A DNA stretch of 64,000 nt, taken from Macropodus opercularis. Lineage: Eukaryota; Chordata; Actinopteri; Anabantiformes; Osphronemidae. The stretch is taken from NCBI GenBank assembly GCA_030770545.1, contig JAUCMP010000049.1, forward strand, positions 124,001-188,000, written 5' to 3'. The position numbers and the translations under genes are program-made. Positions 19,696-31,290 of this stretch are shown in pieces; the first letter of the stretch is position 1, and each line of letters opens with the position of its first letter. The notes beneath the pieces were generated by a model. It was not told the DNA's origin. It worked only from the letters and a program-made list of their open reading frames with translations, and ran no database searches.

Positions 19696-20099
19696 GACCT
19701 GCATGCTCGTGATGCCAGAGGCCGCCTCTTTTGGGCGCCCCTCGCTGGTCGCGGTGCAGTGTGTTGAACTGGCAGCGAGAAAGCGCCGTCTGCTTAGCAC
19801 CGCCCACAGCCGTGCTCTCCTTGCACGCCCCCAGATCTTGCAGATGGCGATCCACTGCAGGCCCGCTGAGCGTCGGGGCCTGTGCAGACGCGCGTACATG
19901 AAGTTACACCCACACATGGCAACGCATGCGTTTCAAAGCATCGAACCACAAACACACTCACGCATATAAAGTGCGCGTAATGACACAGGCAGGACACTCT
20001 GCAGCTCTGCGTGCACAAAACGCGAGGCCACGAGAAAGACTTGGGAGGGGTCGTCTCTCGACGCCGGCGTATTTCTCTGTTACTTTCACAAAACTCTGG

Positions 20100-20217
20100 C
20101 GGCTCTGCCGAGGGGCAAAGCCCAGCAAAAATTGACTCAACCCGTTTGAGTTCCTCTCCACGGAAATCTTTAGTAAAAGGCGAAAGACTTGTGCGTTATG
20201 AAGAGAAACCGGAGCGA
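20100..20217 (-). ncRNA. U5 snRNA, copy j
   Basis: Identical to copy a within the RNA. Confidence 0.94.
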
Positions 20218-20393
20218 AGATGGCCCGGGCCTCAAAGCGAAGCAGAGGCCCCTCGTCTTCCCAGCCACAGCCGTCACGGAAGACCCAGCTATTGCCGCTT
20301 GCTAGGCCCCTCCCCTTGCCCGGAGCCATGCACCCGATAGGCTCTGTGCAATCACAGTGGCTCACGACTAGGCTTTTGTCTTTGACATCTGAC

Positions 20394-20556
20394 GAGGGGA
20401 GAGCGCGAACGCAGTCCCCCACTACCACAAATTATGCAGTCGAGATTCCCGCATTTGGGGAATTCGCAGGGGTCAGACAGCCGGTGTGCAATGGCTGAGC
20501 CTCGCCCTGGGTGAACCACCTTCTTGATCATGGTATCTCCCCTGCCAGGTAAGTAT
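20394..20556 (-). ncRNA. U1 snRNA, copy j
   Basis: Array-consensus U1. Confidence 0.95.
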
Positions 20557-20861
20557 GACTTGCTCCGCTCGCACTCAGGGAGCTCTCTCCGGGACTAACC
20601 ACGCTCACTGACGGTGCTGACAGTGGGAAGAAGGCAGCTTTGCGGAGCCTACCGGTCTGCACCAGTTGTACTTTTCAGTAAAGGCTGGCGAACGTTAGTC
20701 GCTGTTCTCTCTCTGTCTTGTTGTTTTCTCTCAAAGGGGAGCAAACTTGTCCCATCATGCATTGCTGCCTTTTTCCACAGGAAATCCCACAGGCTGGACA
20801 GAAGGTGAGCCCGACAGAGCGGAGCGCAATGACAATGGCTTGGCGTTGAACACAGAGTGTG

Positions 20862-21049
20862 GGGGGCACCGTTCCCAGAAGCGCTGCAATACCAGGCCGA
20901 TGCGTGGAGTGGACGGAGCAAGCCCCTGTTCCACCTCCCTGCTCCAAAAAGCAATTTAATATATGGTCCCCGGGTAGGGGACGTATCAGATATTAAACTG
21001 ATAAGAACAGATACTACACTTGATCTTAGCCAAAAGGCCGAGAAGCGAT
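20862..21049 (-). ncRNA. U2 snRNA, copy k (complete)
   Basis: Array-consensus U2; spacer form gatccagtgc. Confidence 0.95.
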
Positions 21050-21453
21050 GACCTGCATGCTCGTGATGCCAGAGGCCGCCTCTTTTGGGCGCCCCTCGCT
21101 GGTCGCGGTGCAGTGTGTTGAACTGGCAGCGAGAAAGCGCCGTCTGCTTAGCACCGCCCACAGCCGTGCTCTCCTTGCACGCCCCCAGATCTTGCAGATG
21201 GCGATCCAGTGCAGGCCCGCTGAGCGTCGGGGCCTGTGCAGACGCGCGTACATGAAGTTACACCCACACATGGCAACGCATGCGTTTCAAAGCATCGAAC
21301 CACAAACACACTCACGCATATAAAGTGCGCGTAATGACACAGGCAGGACACTCTGCAGCTCTGCGTGCACAAAACGCGAGGCCACGAGAAAGACTTGGGA
21401 GGGGTCGTCTCTCGACGCCGGCGTATTTCTCTGTTACTTTCACAAAACTCTGG

Positions 21454-21571
21454 CGGCTCTGCCGAGGGGCAAAGCCCAGCAAAAATTGACTCAACCCGTT
21501 TGAGTTCCTCTCCACGGAAATCTTTAGTAAAAGGCGAAAGACTTGTGCGTTATGAAGAGAAACCGGAGCGA
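21454..21571 (-). ncRNA. U5 snRNA, copy k
   Basis: Identical to copy a within the RNA. Confidence 0.94.
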
Positions 21572-21747
21572 AGATGGCCCGGGCCTCAAAGCGAAGCAGA
21601 GGCCCCTCGTCTTCCCAGCCACAGCCGTCACGGAAGACCCAGCTATTGCCGCTTGCTAGGCCCCTCCCCTTGCCCGGAGCCATGCACCCGATAGGCTCTG
21701 TGCAATCACAGTGGCTCACGACTAGGCTTTTGTCTTTGACATCTGAC

Positions 21748-21910
21748 GAGGGGAGAGCGCGAACGCAGTCCCCCACTACCACAAATTATGCAGTCGAGAT
21801 TCCCGCATTTGGGGAATTCGCAGGGGTCAGACAGCCGGTGTGCAATGGCTGAGCCTCGCCCTGGGTGAACCACCTTCTTGATCATGGTATCTCCCCTGCC
21901 AGGTAAGTAT
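21748..21910 (-). ncRNA. U1 snRNA, copy k
   Basis: Array-consensus U1. The distal promoter spacer has a private change (aaatctcacagg near 22137). Confidence 0.95.
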
Positions 21911-22215
21911 GACTTGCTCCGCTCGCACTCAGGGAGCTCTCTCCGGGACTAACCACGCTCACTGACGGTGCTGACAGTGGGAAGAAGGCAGCTTTGCGGA
22001 GCCTACCGGTCTGCACCAGTTGTACTTTTCAGTAAAGGCTGGCGAACGTTAGTCGCTGTTCTCTCTCTGTCTTGTTGTTTTCTCTCAAAGGGGAGCAAAC
22101 TTGTCCCATCATGCATTGCTGCCTTTTTCCACAGGAAATCTCACAGGCTGGACAGAAGGTGAGCCCGACAGAGCGGAGCGCAATGACAATGGCTTGGCGT
22201 TGAACACAGAGTGTG

Positions 22216-22403
22216 GGGGGCACCGTTCCCAGAAGCGCTGCAATACCAGGCCGATGCGTGGAGTGGACGGAGCAAGCCCCTGTTCCACCTCCCTGCTCCA
22301 AAAAGCAATTTAATATATGGTCCCCGGGTAGGGGACGTATCAGATATTAAACTGATAAGAACAGATACTACACTTGATCTTAGCCAAAAGGCCGAGAAGC
22401 GAT
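22216..22403 (-). ncRNA. U2 snRNA, copy l (complete)
   Basis: Array-consensus U2; spacer form gatccagtgc. Confidence 0.95.
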
Positions 22404-22807
22404 GACCTGCATGCTCGTGATGCCAGAGGCCGCCTCTTTTGGGCGCCCCTCGCTGGTCGCGGTGCAGTGTGTTGAACTGGCAGCGAGAAAGCGCCGTCTG
22501 CTTAGCACCGCCCACAGCCGTGCTCTCCTTGCACGCCCCCAGATCTTGCAGATGGCGATCCAGTGCAGGCCCGCTGAGCGTCGGGGCCTGTGCAGACGCG
22601 CGTACATGAAGTTACACCCACACATGGCAACGCATGCGTTTCAAAGCATCGAACCACAAACACACTCACGCATATAAAGTGCGCGTAATGACACAGGCAG
22701 GACACTCTGCAGCTCTGCGTGCACAAAACGCGAGGCCACGAGAAAGACTTGGGAGGGGTCGTCTCTCGACGCCGGCGTATTTCTCTGTTACTTTCACAAA
22801 ACTCTGG

Positions 22808-22925
22808 CGGCTCTGCCGAGGGGCAAAGCCCAGCAAAAATTGACTCAACCCGTTTGAGTTCCTCTCCACGGAAATCTTTAGTAAAAGGCGAAAGACTTGT
22901 GCGTTATGAAGAGAAACCGGAGCGA
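22808..22925 (-). ncRNA. U5 snRNA, copy l
   Basis: Identical to copy a within the RNA. Confidence 0.94.
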
Positions 22926-23101
22926 AGATGGCCCGGGCCTCAAAGCGAAGCAGAGGCCCCTCGTCTTCCCAGCCACAGCCGTCACGGAAGACCCAGCTAT
23001 TGCCGCTTGCTAGGCCCCTCCCCTTGCCCGGAGCCATGCACCCGATAGGCTCTGTGCAATCACAGTGGCTCACGACTAGGCTTTTGTCTTTGACATCTGA
23101 C

Positions 23102-23264
23102 GAGGGGAGAGCGCGAACGCAGTCCCCCACTACCACAAATTATGCAGTCGAGATTCCCGCATTTGGGGAATTCGCAGGGGTCAGACAGCCGGTGTGCAAT
23201 GGCTGAGCCTCGCCCTGGGTGAACCACCTTCTTGATCATGGTATCTCCCCTGCCAGGTAAGTAT
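23102..23264 (-). ncRNA. U1 snRNA, copy l
   Basis: Array-consensus U1. The spacer upstream has aatcccatagg (near 23493), a variant shared with the spacers after the U1 genes of copies m and n. Confidence 0.95.
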
Positions 23265-23569
23265 GACTTGCTCCGCTCGCACTCAGGGAGCTCTCTCCGG
23301 GACTAACCACGCTCACTGACGGTGCTGACAGTGGGAAGAAGGCAGCTTTGCGGAGCCTACCGGTCTGCACCAGTTGTACTTTTCAGTAAAGGCTGGCGAA
23401 CGTTAGTCGCTGTTCTCTCTCTGTCTTGTTGTTTTCTCTCAAAGGGGAGCAAACTTGTCCCATCATGCATTGCTGCCTTTTTCCACAGGAAATCCCATAG
23501 GCTGGACAGAAGGTGAGCCCGACAGAGCGGAGCGCAATGACAATGGCTTGGCGTTGAACACAGAGTGTG

Positions 23570-23757
23570 GGGGGCACCGTTCCCAGAAGCGCTGCAATAC
23601 CAGGCCGATGCGTGGAGTGGACGGAGCAAGCCCCTGTTCCACCTCCCTGCTCCAAAAAGCAATTTAATATATGGTCCCCGGGTAGGGGACGTATCAGATA
23701 TTAAACTGATAAGAACAGATACTACACTTGATCTTAGCCAAAAGGCCGAGAAGCGAT
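23570..23757 (-). ncRNA. U2 snRNA, copy m (complete)
   Basis: Array-consensus U2. Last of eleven consecutive uninterrupted U2 genes. Confidence 0.95.
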
Positions 23758-24161
23758 GACCTGCATGCTCGTGATGCCAGAGGCCGCCTCTTTTGGGCGC
23801 CCCTCGCTGGTCGCGGTGCAGTGTGTTGAACTGGCAGCGAGAAAGCGCCGTCTGCTTAGCACCGCCCACAGCCGTGCTCTCCTTGCACGCCCCCAGATCT
23901 TGCAGATGGCGATCCACTGCAGGCCCGCTGAGCGTCGGGGCCTGTGCAGACGCGCGTACATGAAGTTACACCCACACATGGCAACGCATGCGTTTCAAAG
24001 CATCGAACCACAAACACACTCACGCATATAAAGTGCGCGTAATGACACAGGCAGGACACTCTGCAGCTCTGCGTGCACAAAACGCGAGGCCACGAGAAAG
24101 ACTTGGGAGGGGTCGTCTCTCGACGCCGGCGTATTTCTCTGTTACTTTCACAAAACTCTGG

Positions 24162-24279
24162 CGGCTCTGCCGAGGGGCAAAGCCCAGCAAAAATTGACTC
24201 AACCCGTTTGAGTTCCTCTCCACGGAAATCTTTAGTAAAAGGCGAAAGACTTGTGCGTTATGAAGAGAAACCGGAGCGA
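24162..24279 (-). ncRNA. U5 snRNA, copy m
   Basis: Identical to copy a within the RNA. Confidence 0.94.
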
Positions 24280-24455
24280 AGATGGCCCGGGCCTCAAAGC
24301 GAAGCAGAGGCCCCTCGTCTTCCCAGCCACAGCCGTCACGGAAGACCCAGCTATTGCCGCTTGCTAGGCCCCTCCCCTTGCCCGGAGCCATGCACCCGAT
24401 AGGCTCTGTGCAATCACAGTGGCTCACGACTAGGCTTTTGTCTTTGACATCTGAC

Positions 24456-24618
24456 GAGGGGAGAGCGCGAACGCAGTCCCCCACTACCACAAGTTATGCA
24501 GTCGAGATTCCCGCATTTGGGGAATTCGCAGGGGTCAGACAGCCGGTGTGCAATGGCTGAGCCTCGCCCTGGGTGAACCACCTTCTTGATCATGGTATCT
24601 CCCCTGCCAGGTAAGTAT
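24456..24618 (-). ncRNA. U1 snRNA variant with altered Sm site, copy m
   Basis: U1 of normal length, but nt 126 is changed (plus strand 24493, A to G), turning the Sm site AATTTGTGG into AACTTGTGG. The U run of the Sm site is where the Sm ring assembles, so this copy may be impaired. It is the only U1 in the window with a change there. The spacer upstream also has extra differences (24748, 24866, 24929). Confidence 0.92.
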
Positions 24619-24925
24619 GACTTGCTCCGCTCGCACTCAGGGAGCTCTCTCCGGGACTAACCACGCTCACTGACGGTGCTGACAGTGGGAAGAAGGCAGC
24701 TTTGCGGAGCCTACCGGTCTGCACCAGTTGTACTTTTCAGTAAAGGATGGCGAACGTTAGTCGCTGTTCTCTCTCTGTCTTGTTGTTTTCTCTCAAAGGG
24801 GAGCAAACTTGTCCCATCATGCATTGCTGCCTTTTTCCACAGGAAATCCCATAGGCTGGACAGAAAAGTGAGCCCGACAGAGCGGAGCGCAATGACAATG
24901 GCTTGGCGTTGAACACAGAGTGTGG

Positions 24926-25076
24926 GGGTGCACCGTTCCCAGAAGCGCTGCAATACCAGGCCGATGCGTGGAGTGGACGGAGCAAGCCCCTGTTCCACCT
25001 CCCTGCTCCAAAAAGCAATTTAATATATGGTCCCCGGGTAGGGGACGTATCAGATATTAAACTGATAAGAACAGAT
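24926..25076 (-). pseudogene. U2 snRNA copy n, 3' part (nt 38-188)
   Basis: Downstream piece of the U2 gene whose 5' part is at 30042-30123. It includes the Sm region and 3' stem-loops. Its 3' end reads GGTGCACCC, the ordinary vertebrate U2 end, unlike the GGTGCCCCC of copies b to m. The 45 bp duplication is at 25032-25076. Confidence 0.92.
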
Positions 25077-25209
25077 TTTTTTTTTTTTTTAACATATCTT
25101 TATTTCAGTGCTCAATACACATCCACTACATCTCCTGTACAAAACTCAGTCTTGTCACCCCTGCAGCAATAATCAAAACAGCCCCAACACTACCCACCTA
25201 ACCCACCAC

Positions 25210-28200
25210 TTACAAATCCCACCCGGTGCCCCCCTGTCCTCCGCCCACCAAGAACCCCTTCCACTTCTCCTTCGCTGCGTGAAAACCCCACCTCTTCAAA
25301 TCCCACCTCGCTCGTTCCTGCACCTCCCACACCACCCTTTTCTCTACTTCACACACTGTAACACACCTCCCTCCCCTCGCCAGCTCTTGTCGTGCCCTCC
25401 ACAAACCCTTCTTGTATAAGCTGATCACCAACCACTCCTGACCCTTTACCCCCTCCCCCCTTTCCACCACATCCCATGCCCCAACCGCCGCAACTCCCTC
25501 TCCGCCCCTGCCCACACCACCCCAGCGAAACCACAATCCCACAATGCATGGCGGACCGTCTCCTCCGCTGTGCAGTGTGGCCGAGGGCACACGGGTGTTT
25601 TGCACAGCCCGTGCCTAAACATATTTTCCCGCACTGGGAGGCATTTGTGAAGGCACAACCAATTAAGGTCCTTTAACCCATTTTCCAGCCCCACCCGCTG
25701 CACTGCCGTCCACGTGCTCGCCAGGATCCCGGGCAGGGGCCTCGGTGCCACCTTCCTCTTGACTTCCGCGTATGCCCTCTTCTGGTTCTTCCATACTCCC
25801 TCGTGCAAAATCTCTGGGTGCTCCCTCAACCACCTTGCCGCGTGCTCGTAATACCAGGGCAGGCGCTCCGCTTTGGGAGCCAGGTGTGACCACCTTATAA
25901 GCCGCCTTGCCGGGTATGAAAAATAAAACCGTTGCCCCAAAATAGCTGGGTGCGCTCCCTCTGTTGTCAGCCCACGAAGCAGCGTTGTGACAAAAATTAC
26001 GTCCAACTTCAGAGGGAAATCAGGGACGTCCCGGCCTCCCTCATCTATTCTTGCCTGCATTCGCCCCCGCGCCACCCACTCATACCTCCCTCCCCACACA
26101 AAATCAAAAATGCTGCGGACTAGAGTCTGGCGCATGCACCTCGGCAGTGGAAAGACGCTTGCCAAGTGCAGCAGGGACGCCAGCACGTCCGCTTTCAACA
26201 CCAATGCCTTCCCAGCAAGCGTCAGCTGCCGTGCGTTCCAGAGTCCAAGCTTCGTCCGAACCTTCGTCAAACGCTTCGTCCAGTTTAGAGCAGCACTGCC
26301 TGTTCTTTCAAAGAGTACTCCCAAGATTTTAACTGGGCCCTGGCAGACTGGTATGTCACCCAAAGGGTCGGTGCGTTGTCCCCACCTCCCGAAAAATTTC
26401 ACCATGCTCTTCCCCACATTTAAACAAGATCCCGACACCCTACCAAAAACCCTAAAAATCTCTAAAGCCTGCGCTACACTCCCATCTTTCCCCAGCAGCA
26501 AGGTGGTGTCGTCCGCATACTGAGAGAGCTTTATCCTGCGCAGCCCCCTTCCCGGCACCAGTGCTCCCACCACCTCGGGATCAGCCCTGATCGCCGCTGC
26601 CACCGGCTCCATGTAGAGCACGAACAGCAGCGGCGACAAAGGGCAACCTTGTCGCACCCCCGACCGCAACGCAAACTCTCTACTCAAGTGCCCGTTTACC
26701 TTCACCATACTACTCGCCCCAACGTACAAGTGCTTCAACCACCCCACGAACTTCTCCCCAAACCCCATCCCCCTCATCACTCTGAACAAAAACCCCCAGT
26801 GCACCCGATCAAAAGCTTTCTCTAAGTCCAGCCCCACCACCATTAATGGCAACTGGCGGTCCTCTGCCCAGGCCACGGTGTCACGCAGGAGCTGGAGGTT
26901 CTGCTGGACTGACCTCCCCGCCACGCCGCACGTCTGGTCTTCATGGACCGCTTGGGGGAGTGCAGCCCCCAGGCGTTTGGCCAGAACCCGAGCCAGGATC
27001 TTATAGTCTGCCCCCAGGATGGTCAACGGCCGCCAGTTTGCCAAATCCGTCCTGTCACCCCTCTTGTGAACCAGTGTAATCACTCCTACCCTAAATGATG
27101 CGCCCCATCTGCCACCCTGCAGGCCCTCTGAGAAGACCTCCAGCAGAGCAGGCCCTAGCTGGTCCCAGAAAGCCGCATAAAACTCCACTGGCAGGCCATC
27201 CCTCCCTGGGACCTTACTGCGCTTCATGCCTGCGAGCGCCTCCTTCAGTTCTCTCAAGAGGAGCGGGGCTTCCAGGCCCTTTGCCTGCTCGTCCGTCACC
27301 CTCCCCATAACCATTCCCACGAAACCATCTGCCCCTCCCTCCACTATGTCGCGTTCACCAAAAAAACTCTCATAATATTCCGCCGCGGCCTCCACCATCC
27401 CCTCCGTGTCCACTACCAGCTGACCCCCGCTCCCCCTCACCCCGTGGAAAACCTGCCGAACCCTTTCTGCTCGCACTGAGCCGAAAAACCGTGCATTGCA
27501 CCCCTCATTCCACTCCCGAAATTCACCCCGACTAGCCACGAAGTACGCCCTGGCCTGCTCCTCATACAGGGCCCTCAGCCGCTCCCTCTCTCTCCCATCC
27601 CCCCCTCCCCCTCCTGCGTTCAGCACCACCTGCCTCCACTCCAAAGCCCTTTGCAACCCCTCCACCTCCTTCCTCTTCTCTCGTGCCCTGCCCCGCGAAA
27701 ACCTGATGCAAAACCCCCTCAGACGCCCCTTCACCATTTCCCACCACTCGCCCGCTGTGTCACAAACCCCCCTCAGCCCTAGCAAACCCTCTATGAAAAG
27801 TGAGCACTGGACTCGGAAGACCTCCAGCTCCAGCAGGCGGCAATTTAGCCGCCAGTACCCCGGCCCAAAACCCGGGCACCCAGTCGCCCCTGAAAACACC
27901 AACCCACAGTGGTCTGAAAAGAAATTTGGCACCATCCTGCCTTGCTCCAGGACCATTGAACGTGAAAAAAAAATCCCATCCAACACACTCGCGTTCCCAC
28001 GGGAGTTGCGCCAGGTGGGCCCACACAATGGTGGCTGCACTGCCTGGCTCCCATTCACCAAACCCATGTCCTTGAAAGGTGCGAGCCACCCCACCAGCCC
28101 CCGCCCCACATCTTCATTCCAGTCCCCCCCCACAATCAAAATTCTGTTTGTGACACAGTGCGGAGTCACGTTCTCCACCATTGCCCGTCTGTCGGCTCTC

Positions 28201-28544
28201 ACTTGTGGCCCGTACACCCCTATGGCCCGGTACTTTTGCCCATCCAGGTCGAAATCCGTCCCCACCACCCTACCCTGTTCCACCACAAACGAACGCTCCA
28301 CCCGCAGTCCCCTCCCGAACAAAATGCCCACCCCAGTCGAGTGGACGCCCCCCACACTCCAAACAGCTCCCCCTTCCCCCCACTCCCTCCCAAAACGCTC
28401 TGCATCCCCCCCGTCCCTCAAGTGCACTTCCTGCAGCAAAACCACATCCAACCTCAGTCCCTTTAAGAACAAAAAAACAGACGCCCGCTTCAGTGGGTCA
28501 CGCAGCCCTCTCACATTAAAAGTGCCCACCTTTAAAGTCCCCAT
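25210..28544 (-). pseudogene. Keno ORF2 (APE/RT), element 4, C-terminal frameshift
   Basis: The frame is open from MGTLKVGTFNVRGL (28544) to 25446 and keeps the endonuclease motifs (LLQEV, GDWN, SDH) and RT motifs (LDLEKAFDRV, RQGCPLSPLLF, YADDT). Near 25480 the reading frame shifts and a few codons are lost compared with element 3. The normal C-terminus continues in another frame to 25210. The total of 3,335 nt is not a multiple of three. The break lies after the Cys/His motif, so a nearly complete enzyme lacking about the last 90 residues could still be made. An ATG at 28610 is in frame but less consistent with element 3. Confidence 0.88.
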
Positions 28545-28637
28545 GAGTCCCAAAACAAAAACACCACCCCCTCCCTCACAAAACCGCTCCCCCACCTCCA
28601 TCCCCAACATAACATAACCCAGATGTCTATCAACATT

Positions 28638-29993
28638 TCAGTCCTCGAAACTATCCTCATTGTCCATTTGCTCTGCCCAGGTGAAGGACCGCACAGCCCC
28701 CTGATCTACCTTCTCGCATTGATCCTGCTTTTCTTGACCCACTTCTGCAAGGGTAGGGAGCGAGAGGAGCCCAGGTGACAGTGCGAAATCCAAATCGAAA
28801 GTCTCCATCCCTGTCGAGCCCAGCCCGGAAGCCAAGCCCGGTCCATCCTCCAGCGACGCCAGCATCTCTGTCTGAGACCCGCGTTCCCCTCCATCGCTGC
28901 TCCCTTCCACACCCGCTGCTAGCACAACCCCCTTTTTCTTCTTCGTCCTCGTCCCCCTCTCCATTGCCTGATGCTCAGCTCCGCTCTTCTCCTCTGCAGT
29001 CAGCCCGCGGCTTCTCCCGCGCACTTTCCTGCCAACCCTCTCCTGCCCGCCGTCCTTCTCCTGGTCGCCTGCGCCTCCTGGGGGAACCTCGGGAACGCCA
29101 TGAGCAGCCGCAGGACCACCCCCCACCGGTGACAGAGTGTCACTCTCTGCGACCACGACGCTGATGGTCTCTTCAGCCGCGCCCTCGAGCTTCTCCGTGC
29201 CGGGTGTCTGTTCCTTCACCACCTGCTCCTCCTGCCCCCCGCTCGCTCTACCAATCACCTCGGCGAAAGTCTTTCTCCTCCCGGGGCAATCTCTGTATAG
29301 GTGGCCCAAATCACCACACCCATGGCAGGCCTTGTTGTATGGGCAGTTGTTGGTGTCGTGCCCCTCCCTCTCGCAGAAGCTGCAGGATAAGATCCCACAG
29401 CCCACTTCCACGTGCCCGTGCCGCTTACACCGCCGACAGAACAAAGGCTGCCTGGCGTAAAACAGGTATCCCCTGTCTGCTCCCAACTGGAAAAACGCAG
29501 GCGGGTGCTTCCAGCCGTCCACGCCATCCTTGTCTGCATGCAGCAGCACCTGGAACTGCCGCCGCCCCGTCCAAAAGCCCAAAGGATCCTTTACATACCG
29601 TGCAGCAGACACCACTTCTGAAAAACGTCCCAAAAATTCTCCCAGTGCTAAATCTGTGACATATGGGTTAAAAGTGTGCACCGTAACCACCCTAAAATTT
29701 GGTTTGTCCAAGCTGGTCACTGTGAAAAACGACAAAGGTGCGACCGCACTCTGCTGATTGCAGCTCCCAATCACTGCTTGGTATGTCTCAGCTGTGGCCA
29801 GGGTGACGTCGTAAGCTCTCACCTGCTGGTTCCACTGAAGGCAATAAACGTCTGCCACCCGCAATTTGAGCTGCTCCTGGATGACCCTTCACCCAAGAAC
29901 ATCTCGTGGCATCACTTCCTTCCCATTGTCCTTCCACTGGAAACGTAGAGTATTCCTTAGACCCACTCTCGGTGCCGATCCTCCCGCTGCCAT
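28638..29993 (-). pseudogene. Keno ORF1, element 4, premature TGA at codon 35
   Basis: The frame starts with MAAGGSAPRVGLRN at 29993. Codon 35 is TGA (plus strand 29889-29891) where other copies have CGA or another Arg codon, as expected from C-to-T decay at a CpG. Downstream the frame is open to 28638, with three CX2CX4HX4C zinc knuckles, an Arg/Glu-rich segment and a C-terminus similar to but shorter than that of element 2. Total 452 codons. An internal ATG at 29864 could in principle give a 408 aa protein that keeps the knuckles. Confidence 0.88.
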
Positions 29994-30041
29994 CTTAACT
30001 AGAAACTCCACTCGCTCCGAACTCCAAGTAAGTACACTGCC

Positions 30042-30123
30042 CCCCGGATAGGGGACGTATCAGATATTAAACTGATAAGAACAGATACTACACTTGATCT
30101 TAGCCAAAAGGCCGAGAAGCGAT
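30042..30123 (-). pseudogene. U2 snRNA copy n, 5' part (nt 1-82)
   Basis: U2 nt 1-82 upstream of element 4. One change (ggatagg for gggtagg near 30047) distinguishes it from the array consensus and from its own downstream half. Confidence 0.94.
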
Positions 30124-30527
30124 GACCTGCATGCTCGTGATGCCAGAGGCCGCCTCTTTTGGGCGCCCCTCGCTGGTCGCGGTGCAGTGTGTTGAACTGG
30201 CAGCGAGAAAGCGCCGTCTGCTTAGCACCGCCCACAGCCGTGCTCTCCTTGCACGCCCCCAGATCTTGCAGATGGCGATCCACTGCAGGCCCGCTGAGCG
30301 TCGGGGCCTGTGCAGACGCGCGTACATGAAGTTACACCCACACATGGCAACGCATGCGTTTCAAAGCATCGAACCACAAACACACTCACGCATATAAAGT
30401 GCGCGTAATGACACAGGCAGGACACTCTGCAGCTCTGCGTGCACAAAACGCGAGGCCACGAGAAAGACTTGGGAGGGGTCGTCTCTCGACGCCGGCGTAT
30501 TTCTCTGTTACTTTCACAAAACTCTGG

Positions 30528-30645
30528 CGGCTCTGCCGAGGGGCAAAGCCCAGCAAAAATTGACTCAACCCGTTTGAGTTCCTCTCCACGGAAATCTTTA
30601 GTAAAAGGCGAAAGACTTGTGCGTTATGAAGAGAAACCGGAGCGA
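30528..30645 (-). ncRNA. U5 snRNA, copy n
   Basis: Identical to copy a within the RNA. Its promoter spacer has gaaggccc for gaagaccc (30711), shared only with copy o. Confidence 0.94.
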
Positions 30646-30821
30646 AGATGGCCCGGGCCTCAAAGCGAAGCAGAGGCCCCTCGTCTTCCCAGCCACAGCC
30701 GTCACGGAAGGCCCAGCTATTGCCGCTTGCTAGGCCCCTCCCCTTGCCCGGAGCCATGCACCCGATAGGCTCTGTGCAATCACAGTGGCTCACGACTAGG
30801 CTTTTGTCTTTGACATCTGAC

Positions 30822-30984
30822 GAGGGGAGAGCGCGAACGCAGTCCCCCACTACCACAAATTATGCAGTCGAGATTCCCGCATTTGGGGAATTCGCAGGGG
30901 TCAGACAGCCGGTGTGCAATGGCTGAGCCTCGCCCTGGGTGAACCACCTTCTTGATCATGGTATCTCCCCTGCCAGGTAAGTAT
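30822..30984 (-). ncRNA. U1 snRNA, copy n
   Basis: Array-consensus U1. Confidence 0.95.
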
Positions 30985-31290
30985 GACTTGCTCCGCTCGC
31001 ACTCAGGGAGCTCTCTCCGGGACTAACCACGCTCACTGACGGTGCTGACAGTGGGAAGAAGGCAGCTTTGCGGAGCCTACCGGTCTGCACCAGTTGTACT
31101 TTTCAGTAAAGGCTGGCAAACGTTAGTCGCTGTTCTCTCTCTGTCTTGTTGTTTTCTCTCAAAGGGGAGCAAACTTGTCCCATCATGCATTGCTGCCTTT
31201 TTCCACAGGAAATCCCATAGGCTGGACAGAAGGTGAGCCCGACAGAGCGGAGCGCAATGACAATGGCTTGGCGTTGAACACAGAGTGTGG

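Larger units (their letters stand above)
25077..30041 (-). mobile_element. Keno element 4: full-length, diverged, both ORFs broken
   Basis: Inserted at exactly the same U2 position as elements 1-3. It has a 14-base A tail, a 3' UTR unrelated in appearance to that of elements 2/3, ORF2 (25210-28544), a 93-bp gap, ORF1 (28638-29993) and a 48-nt 5' UTR ending in the shared 5' terminal motif (one change, GGCAGTGTACTTAC). Its ORF proteins are clearly diverged from element 3, so it is a separate Keno subfamily. The duplications at 25032-25076 and 30042-30086 differ at one base, a sign of age or of conversion of one side by the array. Confidence 0.9.

Noticed and set aside
9817..24490. Open frames of 64-186 aa that recur every 1,354 bp on both strands
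   Set aside because: They lie across snRNA genes and promoters, recur only because the unit recurs, and show no protein motif. The snRNA reading explains the conservation.
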